Origin: Lactuca virosa
Taxonomy: Eukaryota > Streptophyta > Magnoliopsida > Asterales > Asteraceae
NCBI GenBank assembly: GCA_928212115.1
Contig: CAKMRJ010005634.1
Coordinates: 121,922,324-121,986,323 of the forward strand
Length of the DNA: 64,000 bases
Reading direction: 5' to 3'
A program made the translations under genes and the position numbers. This document shows, in pieces, positions 45,528 to 57,425 of this stretch. Position 1 is the stretch's first letter; each line of letters begins with the position of its first letter. Under the pieces are notes generated by a model that saw only the letters and a list, made by a program, of their open reading frames with translations, did not search any database and had not been told where the DNA came from.

Positions 45528-46594
45528 TTATGTTTAGGTTTTGGTTTATGATATGTTTGATTTTTTTTACCATTATTTAAATTCTTGAAATTAGAACAAT
45601 TTTTTTTTGGTATTTTAATTAGGAATTTAATGTATGGATTTGATTTCAATTATTACTAATATCAAATTATGAATTTTGCTTTCGTTTCATATTGTTGGGT
45701 TTGGTTACATTAATTTAAATTATTTTGATGTGTCTAAAATTGTAGAAAAAGTAACAATAAATATTAAATTAAAATGACTTTAATATAAATTTGGCCATGT
45801 TTTATTGGTTTTCAATGTCTCTAAAATTATACAATGGTTACTTTACATCATTTTTTAACGTGTGGCTAAATGGTTAACAATAGATACCATAATTGATTGT
45901 TGTTGTGACTAAATACTAGCAAATCGTCACTTATAAAATTAATTATACGTGTCCATTTACCTAACATGGTCATGTTCACCGTAATTATATGTATCTAAAA
46001 TATACCCAGTAGTCTTTTTACGATACCGAATAGTCCTTAATTTTAACAAAATGTGTGTCTTTATAATACTTATGATTGTATTTCACTTAATTATGTGTCT
46101 CTGTACGATAGGCTATAGTCACAAAAATTGATTGTTTTTTGTGACTTAGCAATTTGCCACTTATGGAATTAATTATATGTGGTCATTTAGCAAACATGGT
46201 CATGCTCACCATAATTACATGTTTACAAAAGATACACAATAATCTTAATAAAATTTAAACTGTGTGACAATATAAAAGAAAACAACTACACTAAAACATC
46301 ATGAATGTCACAAGTTGGTGATATACAGTCACCACAGTTACTAAATAAATGTGTCTATTGACGGTTTAACACTACAATATTGGATATTTAAGGAAAAAAA
46401 TTTCGTACACATTTGCCACACTTTAATAATACGCCACATGTTTTCATCTCATACGAACACTACATTTTAAAGTGACCATAAGACCCATACGATGGCGTCA
46501 CCTTCTGTCACACTTTCAGTGAAAAAATAAAATGTCACTATATGCATATGGTCACACTTTTTTGGTGTCACTATAAGTCATTTTTCTTGTAGTG
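45528..46594. repeat. CACTA right subterminal region
   Basis: AT-rich, then from about 45850 repeated TGTGTC, GTCACA and GTGTCTA motifs on both strands up to the right terminus. No ORF. Confidence 0.7.
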
Positions 46595-47034
46595 TCATAT
46601 TTACAATTGAATATTTTATTAATGTTTGTTATTGTTTTCCATGGTGTTAACAATTTAATATTTTTAATTATTAATTAGAAATTGCATTATACTGTTGTTT
46701 TATTAGTTTTGTGACTTTGTTTAATGTGTTTGTATTCTTATGTGTAGGACTAACATTTTGGAAAAATAATTACTGCTCTTGCAAAGCTACTTTAAGATAT
46801 TCAATTTTAATGATAATAATGGATCGTGTTCATGGGTAGTAGATCAGTCAACAGAGATTTGACCTTGTGGAAATATACATCGCTTAATTAGTGATGTATA
46901 GAATAAGTGGGAGTGTGGGACTTGATGTATCAGTGTATTTGTATTTAACTTTAATAATGGGATTTTTTATATACATGGTGGGCCCCCTTAATCGTTTTTT
47001 TCCTCGGGCCTCAATTTTCTTTGGACCGGCCCTG
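46595..47034. other. hAT right arm, non-coding
   Basis: It resumes with the TCA duplication and ends in the hAT terminus. It contains GGGCCCCC and CGGGCCTCAA before GGACCGGCCCTG, as often seen in this hAT end type. No gene. Confidence 0.75.
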
Positions 47035-49282
47035 GTTTACTCCAAGACTCAGGAGCAGCATGAGGAGCACCTGAGGGAGGTGCTGGAGACACTGAGGAGA
47101 GAGATACTTTTTGTGAAATTCTCCAAGTGTGAGTTCTGCTTGCGTGAGGTGCAGTTCCTTGGGCATCTCGTCAACCAGAAGGGTATTCTGGTCGATCCGG
47201 CCAAGATATAGGCCGTGATGCAGTGGGAGATTCCGAGGTCTCCATCTGAGATTCGGAGTTTTCTGGATCTAGTGGCTTATTACAGGATATTTATCCAGTA
47301 CTTCTCCAAGATTGCGGTTCCTTTGACCCGACTGACCAAGAAGTCGGTGGTTTTCCGTTGGGGGCCTGAGCAGCAGGCAGCCTTCGAGACTCTGAGACAG
47401 GGGTTGTGCGAGGCACCGATTCTGACCTTACCAGAGGGAGTTGATGACTTCGTAGTTTACTGTGATTCTTCGATCACAGGCATGGGAGCAGTTTTGATGC
47501 AGCGGGTCATGTGATAGCTTATGCATCGAGGCAACTGAAGCCTCACGAGGCTAACTATCTGACACACGATTTAGAGCTGGGGGCTGTGGTTTTCGCCCTC
47601 ATGATTTGGAGGCATTACCTCTAGGGAGTCCTTTGTACCATTTACACGGACCACAAGAGTTTGAGGTACCTCATGGACCAACCGAATCTGAACATGGCAG
47701 CGTAGGTGGCTGGATGTGGTGAAGGATTATGACTATGAGATCCTTTACCACCCGGGCAAGGCCAATGTGGTGAATGATTCCCTGAGCCGCAAGGCGGTAG
47801 CGGCCCCGATTCGAGACATTTGTCTGAGGATGACAGTGATTACTCCATTGCTGGAGCATATTAGAGAGGTGCAGGTGGAGGGTTTGAAAGAAAAGCGTGA
47901 AAAGTGCGAGAGGATTGTGGGCCAGGTGGCCTCATTTGATTATGACAGCCGAGGGTTGTTAACCCTGCATGGGAGGGTCTGGGTTTTTTACTGGGCATAG
48001 TACGGCAGGTTCTGATGGATGAGGCCCATAAGTCGAGGTTCTCCATCCATCATGGGGCAACGAAGATGTACAGAGATCTTCGACCCGATTACTGGTGGCC
48101 TTGCATGAAGCGGGATGTAGCTTGGTACGCAAAGAGATGCTTGACCTGCAGGAAGGTCAAGGCAGAGCACCAAAGGCCTCACGGCAAGATGCAACCGTTA
48201 GACATCCTCGTGTGGAAGTGGGAGGACATTATTATGGATTTTATCACTAAGCTTCCCAGGACCGCACGTGGGGTTGATTCGATATGGGTCATCGTGGATC
48301 GGTTGAGCAAGAGCGCTCACTTTATCCCGATCCAGGAGAGCATCTCGGCCGAGAAATTGGCCGAGATTCATGTGCGAGAGGTAGTGGCACGACATGGAGT
48401 GCCAGTCTCGGTGGTGTCAGACCGAGATGTTGGAAGCAGTTTCACGACGAGATGGGTACTCGTCTCCACTTCAGCACCGCTTTCCACCCACATACCGACG
48501 GACATAGCGAGAGGACGATTCAGACTCTCGAGGACATGCTCCGTGCATGTGTTTTGGATTTCGGTGGCAGTTGGGATACGTATCTTCCGTTAGTGGAATT
48601 TTCGTATAACTATAGTTCCCATGATAGTATAGACCGGCCTCCCTTCGAGATGCTTTATGGGAGGAAGTGTAGGACCCCAATCTGTTAGGGTGAGGTTGGT
48701 CAAAGGGTCATGGGGAGTACTGAGGTAGTACTCAAGACCACAGAGAGGATCCAACAGGTCCAGAGCAGGCTCCAGACTGCTCAGAGTCGGCAAAAGAGTT
48801 ACGCTGACAAGCGGCGTTTAGACTTAGAGTTTCAGGTAGGCGACATGGTCCTCCTGAAGGTGTCACCTTGGAAAGGTGTCATCCGATTCCGGAAGCGGGG
48901 CAAGCTGGGCCCTAGGTATATCGGTCCTTTCAGGGTTATAGCCCGGGTGGGCAAGGTGGCATGTCGATTGGATCTTCTATCAGAGCTCAGCCAGATCCAC
49001 AGCACTTTCAACGTTTCTCAGCTACGGAAGTGCTTAGTGGATGAGTCAGCAGTTGTACCTTTAGAGGACATTCAGGTGGATGATAGCCTGAACTACATCG
49101 AGAGACCAATGGCTATCCTCGACAGGAAGACGAAGGAGCTGAGGAAAAAGAGAGTGGAGCTGGTGAAGGTGTAGTGGTAGCATCACAAGGGCTCGGAGTG
49201 GACATGGCAGCCCGAGGATGAGATGCGGGAGCACTACCCGGAGTTGTTTCCAGATGCAACAGACTTCGAGGACGAATTCTAA
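47035..49282 (+). pseudogene. Element B RT C terminus, RNase H, integrase
   Basis: It continues the RT after the hAT: VYSKTQEQHEEHL, KCEFCLREVQFLGHLV, EIRSFLDLVAYYRIF; then RNase H with VVYCDSSITGMGAVL, YTDHKSLRYLMDQPNLNM and YEILYHPGKANVVND. Integrase has KMYRDLRPDYWWPCMKRDV with CLTCRKVKAEH, MDFITKLP, a damaged SDRDVGSSF and ERTIQTLEDMLRACVLDFGG. The tail (48710-49174) has YADKRRLDLEFQVGDMVLLK, GPFRVIARVGKVACRLDLL and EMREHYPELF. Stops interrupt at 47210, around 47620, 47700, 48000 and 48685, and at 49172; many look like CAG-to-TAG or TGG-to-TAG changes. The final stop TAA is at 49280-49282. Confidence 0.92.
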
Positions 49283-49284
49283 TT

Positions 49285-49299
49285 CAAGTGGGGGTGAAT
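49285..49299 (+). promoter_or_regulatory. Element B polypurine tract
   Basis: AAGTGGGGGTGAA immediately before the 3' LTR. Confidence 0.88.
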
Positions 49300-50971
49300 T
49301 GTAACCACCGTCATTTGAGGTATCAATTATTAATTATTTCTTAAATCATTATTATGGCTAAATATGGATATAAAGGACTATTGGAGTGAACTTAAGCAAA
49401 TGGGCCAAGGATTTGGGCCGCCCATAAGACGTACGCTGGGTGTAGCCTTGGTGTACGCGGGGCGTAGAGTTAGTTTGATCTGTGATTCTAGCCATTTCTA
49501 TGGAGTTAGTTGCTATTATTCAATGTTTGGGCTCATTTGGTGGGTTGCAAGCCACCAAGTGATCGACTTTATGGATCAAGACATTGAAGAGGACTTGGAT
49601 CTGTGATTATAGCCTTCGGATTAAAGTATTAAGCACTTAATGGGAAAAGTAACTTAACAGGGAAGTACGTTGGGCGTACATGCAGGTACGCGAGTGTAAA
49701 CGCCATTTAGCTAGTACGCTTAACGTACAGGGAGTACGCCCCATGTACTCAACAGTATTGGGCTTCTCACCTTTTGGGCCTCGGTTTGGGCCAACTATTG
49801 GACTTATCAGTTATTGGGCTTTAGTGGGCCATCAAAAGTCAGATTTTGGACTAAGGACATGGTTGGGCTTAGGCAAAGCCCATATTGAGAAGTTGGGCCC
49901 AAATTAGAAAATTGGGCCATTAGTGGGCCTATAATGGGCCATTAGTGGAATTAGAAAGATTAGTTGGATTTGGGCCTTGGATATGGTCCAAAAAGTAGAG
50001 GAGTGGTAAAATGGTCATTTTATCCTTAGAAGAATTCTCAGTTTCCTGACTAAGTATTTTTGTATAGAGTTAGCCGGGGAGTCGTAGGAGCAGCTAGTAG
50101 AGATTCCTCACGCACGAGTTTAGCATCCAGTTTGAGAGTGAGTTTCTCTCCAGTAGGAACGGGTCTAAGGCCACAATGCCGACCCGTTTAGGTGTTAGTA
50201 GTTCCGGGCTTCGGTCCGATGCTGGGGCTGTCCCGAGAAAAGTATTTGTATGCTTGATGTCTTTGTGATTCATGCATGTTATATGTTATGTGTTCCGGGG
50301 CAAGCCCAATGCCGGGGCAAGCCCGATATATGTTAGTGTATCTCTTATATGTTATGTGTTCCGGAGTAAGCCCGATGCATGTTAGCTTAGATGTTATCTG
50401 TTATGTGTTTCGGGCTTCGGTCCGATGTCGGGGTGAGCTCGATGTATGATATATGCTTATGTTATGTGTTTATGATATATGATATGTTGTGTATGTACCG
50501 AGGTAAGCCCGATGCCGGGGAAAGCCTGATGCCTGGGTAAGCCTGATGCCAGACGTGGTCTGATGTCGGGGTGAGCCCGATGCCGAGTTGTCTGATGCCG
50601 GGTAAGCCGATGTCGAGTTCGTCCCGATGCAGCTAGGCGGTGTCCCAAAGTTTATGTTACGTATTATATGGTAGGTGTATGGTATGTGGTAGTTTGGGGG
50701 AGCTCACTAAAATTCGTGCTTACTATTTTCAGTTTGGTTTCAGGTACTTCAACTAGCAAAAGGAAGGGCTCGGGATGATCGCATGGCACACACCACAATT
50801 TTCTAGCCTGGGAGATTTACTCTGATATTTGATATGAGATTTTGATATTTTGACAGATATTACGATATTTTGAGATACATGGTTTATGATTTTCTATGAT
50901 GACGATGATAGTTATGGTTTTATTAATAAGTTAAAAATGAAATTTTTGGTCTGTATTTTTGGGATGTTTCA
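49300..50971 (+). repeat. Element B 3' LTR (1672 bp)
   Basis: It starts TGTAACCACCGTC and ends GGGATGTTTCA. It parallels 20531-22674 with a deletion of several hundred bp after TGTACGCGGGGCGTAGAG that removes the telobox, TATA box and one dyad. The CTCAC hairpin is damaged here (TAAAATTCGTGCTTA). Confidence 0.92.
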
Positions 50972-50976
50972 AGTTT

Positions 50977-52457
50977 TTCACCCGAAAAACCGTTGGGTTG
51001 TTACTAGCAACCACGGGTGGGGTGTTAACCCGTACAGATGTATACATAAATTCCTCGCTCACACAAGATTAGTAGTTACAGGTTAGAGGATCTCCACTAA
51101 GATTTCCAATCTTAGTTGATGAATAAAATAGCTCATGTAGACTTTGTCGAGTTCCGTTAGTTCCAATAGTGAAAGCATATTTGTGTCTAAAACCCTAAGT
51201 TACTAGACTATGCTTTAGATGTTACTCCTAATTTCTGTAATACTTAGGCAGTACAACAGCTATAACTTGAAGTAAAACCAGGTTTTATCTAACATAAAAC
51301 CAATAATAGCAACATACTTAACAATTAGTATACAGAACTCCCGAGTATAACTCCGGGGCTATATCACACATAATATTTATAGAACTATCGAGTATAACTC
51401 AAGGTCTACATTAGTATAGTCTATAATAATAACATGCTAACAAGTTTAAGATAGTTGTATGTTTTCAATATATCAGATATATTCTAGGTATATATGATAC
51501 AAAACAACTATATCCCGATTAATATAACTATATATGTTGGTACGAACATACTATCATATAAACATAATATTAACTTTTATATAATATTTAGCATTCATTT
51601 TCCCCAGAAAACATTAAAAATTGGGGCAGTGAAACTCACCCTAGTAGCTTGATTTTATAGAATCTAACTACAAACGGTCAGTGGTTCGTGATTGTCGGGC
51701 TCGGGACGTGGAATGCCTTCAGCAAACGAGAGAGAGGAAAGAGATTTAGGTGTAAGGAGAGCAAGGGTCGAAGTTTCTATTTATAGGGTGTCCATGGCAA
51801 GTTCACCTCGTAAACATGACATGTCCACGTCGTGAAGCATGGTTGCATCACTTCATAGACTTGCCATCTGCGTTCTAGCTTCGAAAGGTGTCTGGATGAC
51901 ATTTTCAAGTCGTGAAAGTGATAGGTTCACGTCGTGAGGTTCCATGCGTTATCCTATAGCCTTAACACGTGTTTTGTAACCTCGATTAGTGTCCTAGACT
52001 ACTTTAATGTCGTGAACCTTAATGTTCATGTCGTGAACCAAGGCAGCTAGGGTTTCTGCCACGTGTCATGCTCTGAGATAACTACATATTCGGAAGATCA
52101 TAACTTTTGTATCTGAGCTCCGTTTTTGACGTTCTTTATATCCACACGTAGATGTTTCCGAGTACTACAACTTTCCTTTAAACTCAAATAGGTAATTCTA
52201 AGTCTATTTTAAATTCCTCTTGTTATAGAGATTTATAGTGTTAGAGTTTATCATAACTTCTTCATGCGAAGTCAGATTTAAATGTTCTATATATATTTGG
52301 AATCGTATCGACATGTACTTTGATTTATACCATAAGGTAGGTACGACAGTTCATATTTGTAATAGAATTTGTCATGAACTACAAAGTAAGTTTATTATAT
52401 TATTTGTTTGACATAATCGTATTCGACTGTTGTTGTCCTATTTTGACTTGTGTTACA
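50977..52457 (-). repeat. Element A 5' LTR, segment 4
   Basis: It resumes LTR A at TCACCCGAAAAACCGTTGGG and parallels about 3517-4998, with TATA and dyads at about 51778-52036. It ends TGTGTTACA at 52457, keeping the CA end that the left copy lost. Confidence 0.92.
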
Positions 52458-52479
52458 CCTTCCTCCCCCCCCCCTCTGT

Positions 52480-53612
<1,133 letters not shown>

Positions 53613-53911
53613 TGTAGTGGTGTTGATTATGATGACAAATGGTGAATATGAAAGATCTAGTGAATCATTGTAAGAATCATGAACATGAAGAACACAAAAG
53701 AGTAAATAAATCTGGTTTAAGCTCTTATTAGTTTTTGATAGAAAGAGTACAAATGGGTCTTGCTATTTCTCTCTCTAAAACTAATCTCTCCAAAATGATC
53801 ACTACATAAATGAGTGTCACTCACTTCCTATTTATAGGAAAGAAAACTTATTACACAATACAAGAGGGTAAGCACTAACTACATCCAAGCGTGACTTTGC
53901 ACATTAACATT
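53613..53911 (-). mobile_element. Possible short copia-type LTR
   Basis: On the minus strand a polypurine-like AAGGGGGAGA (about 53912-53923) precedes TGTTAATGTGC, and a TATA-like CCTATAAATAGG lies at about 53828-53841. The far end could be ACTACA at 53613. No TSD or second LTR was found. Confidence 0.35.
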
Positions 53912-54379
53912 CTCCCCCTTAAAGTTAGGATTGGATGTCCCAACTTCAATATCCAATGAGCTCGTGCGATCAAGACCAAATCCCCCTCTAAGAAATACCG
54001 GTCTTCAAATCCGCATATGAATACCCGAGAAGCTTCGAATACCCATTCTTCATTCTCCCTTTTTTATAATAAAAAAATGATTATAAAACCCATTAAGGGT
54101 GAGAAGCGCCCGAGGAATAATCTTCACATAACTCCCCCTTGATGTGTGCCAAAAATGAAACACTTCGAAAAATTTGCATGGAAAAACAATCACGAAAAAG
54201 TCACGGAAAATTTTCAAATTTGTGAAAATTTTCGACTTTTGGGTGAGAGTTGCAAGAATTTCTTAAATCCGGGTAAAACTTGCCACTTTCAGAATTTTGT
54301 AGGCACCCGTTGTGCCAACAACAGTCTAAAATGCAAAACACTCCCCCAATTGGGAAAATGGGCATAAAGTGTATATTCG
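53912..54379. other. Unassigned sequence with two CTCCCCCTT motifs
   Basis: CTCCCCCTT occurs near 53912 and 54132. Their complements look like PPTs, so this may be old copia internal sequence. No coding frame seen. Confidence 0.35.
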
Positions 54380-56353
54380 CATTAACTGCAGGGGCTGAAC
54401 TGTAAATTCCACCATTTCTCAGAATTGTTAGTCCTATTTCGAAGTTGGGTAGTTTCTGCCAATATTTCAAAACTACAGGGACTAAATGAGAAACATCTGC
54501 ATTCTTCACAAATTGTTTTCACTTCAATGTCGAATGTGGATCAATTATGCCATTTTGGTAAATGTTCAAGGGTGAGATTTGAATCTGTTCCTTTTACTCT
54601 TCACTTCGTTACACAAAAAGTGAATGAGAAGGTTTGACCATCAAAGGCAAAATTGAAACACACATCCTTCGCTACTCGACATCAATTCCTCGTGTTCTAG
54701 CCCTTCTCTTTTCAACTCAACCCTTCAAACCTTTTATTTCTTAGTCCTGAATACTCGACTCAACTTAGACTGTCAAGTGTCGAGTGTCGAGTATCAACAA
54801 CCATTCTACCATCGACTCAAAATCTTCGTCCTTCACTTTTTCATTCAACCAACCGTCGACATCAAGACAACCCTTCGCTTTTCAGCTAGATAACCCTCAT
54901 TAACGAACAATGGCAAACGTTCAAAAAACGAACCCATCGTCCATCACTTCGAAAATGATTCCTTCCCAGTCGATATCACAAATCATAGGCTTCGCTTTTT
55001 TGTTACTCAACCCAAAACATCAATATCGATCCCCAAGGCTTCGATTATTGACTCCAAAATCATCAATCGACAACCCCAATCGACTCCCATAAACTCATTC
55101 TTCGTTTTTCAATCGATAATCATCGACATCCTTCCCAAAAACCAATAGATGACCATCGATCCCAAATCTTCGATTTCACACCCTTCGAAATCGATCCTCA
55201 ACTCCTACTAGTCCTAGTCGACTTCAAATACAATCAATAGTTGGATTCGATCTCCAAACAAAAGTGCATTTTCATCGAACTCCAAACAACACAATACTGT
55301 CAAATGCGATTTCGATTCATCATGACTCAAAGCGAAACTGATTTTGAACTATGTTCTCCTCCAATTTGGTTATGAATGTGAAACGAACATAGAAACATTA
55401 GTCAAAATTGAGTTTGACTCAATTATCTTAAAAACCAGTCGAAATCAATGTTGACTGCAAGCAACACACTTTCAATTCCTAGCAACTGATTCGAATTCAT
55501 CTTTCAATATTTTGATTTCCCGTTCCGTCAATAGACTTTCGACAATCCAAACCCATATTGAAATCAAAACTTGAAATTGCCGTTTGTCTTCTTCCCTGCT
55601 GATCTTCCAGAATTAACCCACGAAGGCAACCCTAAATTCGAAACCCTAAATTCTAACCCTAAATTCGAAACCCTAGCCCCATTTGGAAGGATTTTGAGCC
55701 TTGCTGTGATTTTGGGTGGATTTTTAGTGCACCTAGAAGAAGAAGAACTCCTTGGCGAAGTGTTGGTTGTCTTGGAGTTTGTAGATCCAGGGCTTGTTCA
55801 TCTTGATCAAGCTTCTGGAGGTATAAACTTTTGATCTTGATGACTTTCTGACGTAGATCTGGTTTGGGTTATGATTTGTCATGTTTTGGTCCCATGGTTG
55901 TAGTTCTAATGAGTAGAAGTTACTCCAGAACCTTTGAGCCTCATATTTGCTCTTTGTTGAGGTCATTAAGTTGGATGTTAGCTGTCTTTGTGACTCTTGC
56001 ATTGTATGTTGGGCTAGGCCCATTGGTTAAGAAGGGCTAGGCCCATTATTGTGGGTTGGGCCCAAAGTGAGGGCTTGGCCCAATGATATGTATGATATGT
56101 CGTGTTTTGGGGAACTCACTAAGCTTTGTGCTTACGGATTTTATGGTTATTATTTCAGGTACTTCTTGTTTGAAAGGGAAGGGTCCGACTTGATCGCAGT
56201 GCATCCACCCATGTTTCCGCACTTTATGATTTTGAGAATTGTACTCTGATAATTATTTTACTTTGACGTACTTCTGAATGGTTGATAATAATAAATGATT
56301 TTTGTGTTGAAATAAAATTGAAATTTTTACCTTATGATTTTTGGAATGTTACA
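54380..56353 (+). mobile_element. LTR-like block E (start undefined)
   Basis: The last ~250 bp parallel LTR B: GGAACTCACTAAGCTTTGTG at 56111, TTTCAGGTACTTC at 56154, AAGGGAAGGGTC, and the end TTTTTGGAATGTTACA at 56353. The upstream part has a telobox cluster (55628-55676) and CCCATT/GGGCCC-rich DNA as in B. I could not find the 5' terminus or a TSD, so 54380 is only where the character changes. Confidence 0.55.
55628..55676 (+). promoter_or_regulatory. Telobox cluster in block E
   Basis: Four ACCCTAAA/AAACCCTA motifs separated by TTCG or TTCT. Teloboxes are known plant promoter motifs; here they probably lie near the LTR transcription start. The arrangement is irregular, so this is not telomeric DNA. 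Confidence 0.45.
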
Positions 56354-56461
56354 ATGTAAATATTTTTTGAAAAAATTATCTCATTATCCTAATCTATTCC
56401 TAATTGAAGTGTGCTACCATTTTATAGGATGCAATTGTGGAATTTTTGCATCACAAGGTAT

Positions 56462-56969
56462 TACTTTTTTTCTCCTGTTTCAACACTTTTTTCGAGAATG
56501 TGTTCTATTTTTTTTAAATACACATAACTCACTCATATGAAGTTTGAATTACTTGATGTTTTTCCAAAATGTAATTAGTGTTTGTAATTCATTTTAGACT
56601 ATTCAAAAACATATTTTGGTAAGATATTAAATCAAGTACAAGTCCCGAAAGACAACAAATCAATGATGTGTATTTTCTGTTTTTACCGCTTATTATTATT
56701 TTTTTATAATCTGTCTCGTTATTTAAAGGGCACATAACTCACACATATGGAGACGGAATTACTGGATTTTTTTCAGCATGTAATTTTTTGGTGCTTCTAC
56801 TTCATTTTAGACCGTACAAACGTATAATTTGGTTAAATATTGAATCACGACCAAGAAAATATCATACCAATGCTACGTATTTTTCTGTTTCAACACTTAT
56901 TTATTTATTTATTTTTGGAATCTATCCTGCTTTTAAAATACGTACAACTCATTAATATGAAGTTGAAAT
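56462..56969. repeat. Degenerate ~200-bp tandem repeat, interrupted by copia
   Basis: Three units share TGTTTCAACACTT or a variant, ACATAACTCA, CATATGAAGTTTGAATTACT and CATTTTAGAC. The third stops at GAAAT (56965-56969), where the copia element inserted, and continues at 61808. Confidence 0.7.
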
Positions 56970-57138
56970 TGTTAGTCTATATTATTAGCCCGCTTGTTTA
57001 TGGGCCCTTTTTGTCTTTAGCCCATTAGGGTTTCTGTCTAGCTAGTATTTATATCCGCTTTATTCCTTGTAGTCTTTATGCTTTTCTCTGAGAACCCTTG
57101 TAATTTCTCTTTGATATAATCATATGACAATGTTATCA
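56970..57138 (+). repeat. Copia 5' LTR
   Basis: 169 bp, TG...CA ends, and a polyadenylation-like region TTTGATATAATCATATG near the end. Confidence 0.95.
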
Positions 57139-57150
57139 TGGTATCAGAGC
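57139..57150 (+). promoter_or_regulatory. Copia primer-binding site
   Basis: TGGTATCAGAGC touches the LTR end; initiator tRNA-Met complement. Confidence 0.95.
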
Positions 57151-57425
57151 AGAGGTTTGATACGTTGTTAGAAGTCTTTGTAGGGTTACTGTAGCATGCC
57201 GTTTTTCGTTCATTATCACTGGTATTCGTTTTTTTTTTGATATGTTGATTCGTTGCTACTGTTGATTCGTTGCTGTTGTCGGTTCGTTGCTACTGTCGGT
57301 TCGTTGCTGCTGTTGGTTCATAATTGTTGTTGATTCGTTACTCAAGTGATTGCTTCCGCTGGTTTGTTACTCCTTTCATTCTCGGATTATTATATTGTCA
57401 TTGTGGTTATTCATTCACTATCAAC

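Larger units (their letters stand above)
29749..46594. mobile_element. CACTA (En/Spm) transposon, 16.8 kb
   Basis: The left terminus is CACTAGTACAAAAATGAC and the right terminus, read inward, CACTACAAGAAAAATGAC. The 3-bp TSD TCA is at 29746-29748 and 46595-46597. Subterminal repeats (GTCACACTTT, GTGTGACC, TGTGGCC variants) fill about 29760-30400 and 45850-46590. It codes a TNP2-type transposase and a PB1-like ORF on the minus strand and a Ptta/En-Spm-type second gene on the plus strand. Solo LTR D and a MULE inserted later. Confidence 0.93.
28754..47034. mobile_element. hAT DNA transposon, non-autonomous, carrying a CACTA
   Basis: The left end is CAGGGCCGGCC, the right end GGACCGGCCCTG, and the 8-bp TSD GTTTACTC lies at 28746-28753 and 47035-47042, all diagnostic for hAT. 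Without the CACTA only about 1.4 kb is hAT sequence (28754-29748 and 46598-47034). No hAT transposase domain or zinc finger was found, so the element is non-autonomous. Confidence 0.9.
20531..50971 (+). mobile_element. Element B: Ty3 chromovirus-type LTR retrotransposon, itself invaded
   Basis: 5' LTR at 20531-22674, 3' LTR at 49300-50971, TSD AGTTT at 20526-20530 and 50972-50976. The internal region carries gag, protease, RT, RNase H and integrase in the Ty3 order. It is interrupted by a solo LTR (25421-28171) and a hAT (28754-47034). Without insertions the element is about 9.4 kb. Stops and frameshifts make it non-functional. The integrase tail and long LTRs fit the Del/Tekay chromovirus type. 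Confidence 0.94.
2773..52457 (-). mobile_element. Element A: gag-only Ty3-type LTR retrotransposon, outer shell of the nest
   Basis: The minus-strand element has its 3' LTR at 2773-4998, an internal region at 4999-7948 and a 5' LTR beginning (on + coordinates) at 7949. That 5' LTR is broken by three later insertions: C at 8060-19141, an LTR-like unit at 19319-20076 and B at 20531-50971. Adding the four surviving LTR pieces (7949-8059, 19147-19318, 20082-20530, 50977-52457) gives about 2213 bp, against 2226 bp for the intact LTR, which confirms the reconstruction. A PBS and a PPT sit at the expected places. The TSD is imperfect (CCTTT at 2768-2772, CCTTC at 52458-52462). No pol remains. Confidence 0.88.

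Noticed and set aside
55628..55676. Interstitial telomeric repeat
   Set aside because: The CCCTAAA motifs are separated by TTCG or TTCT and are not a regular heptamer array; a telobox cluster in an LTR explains them better.
56400..56456. Peptide CNCGIFA resembling a Ulp1 protease motif
   Set aside because: Too short, no other protease motifs nearby, and it lies beside an AT-rich tandem repeat.
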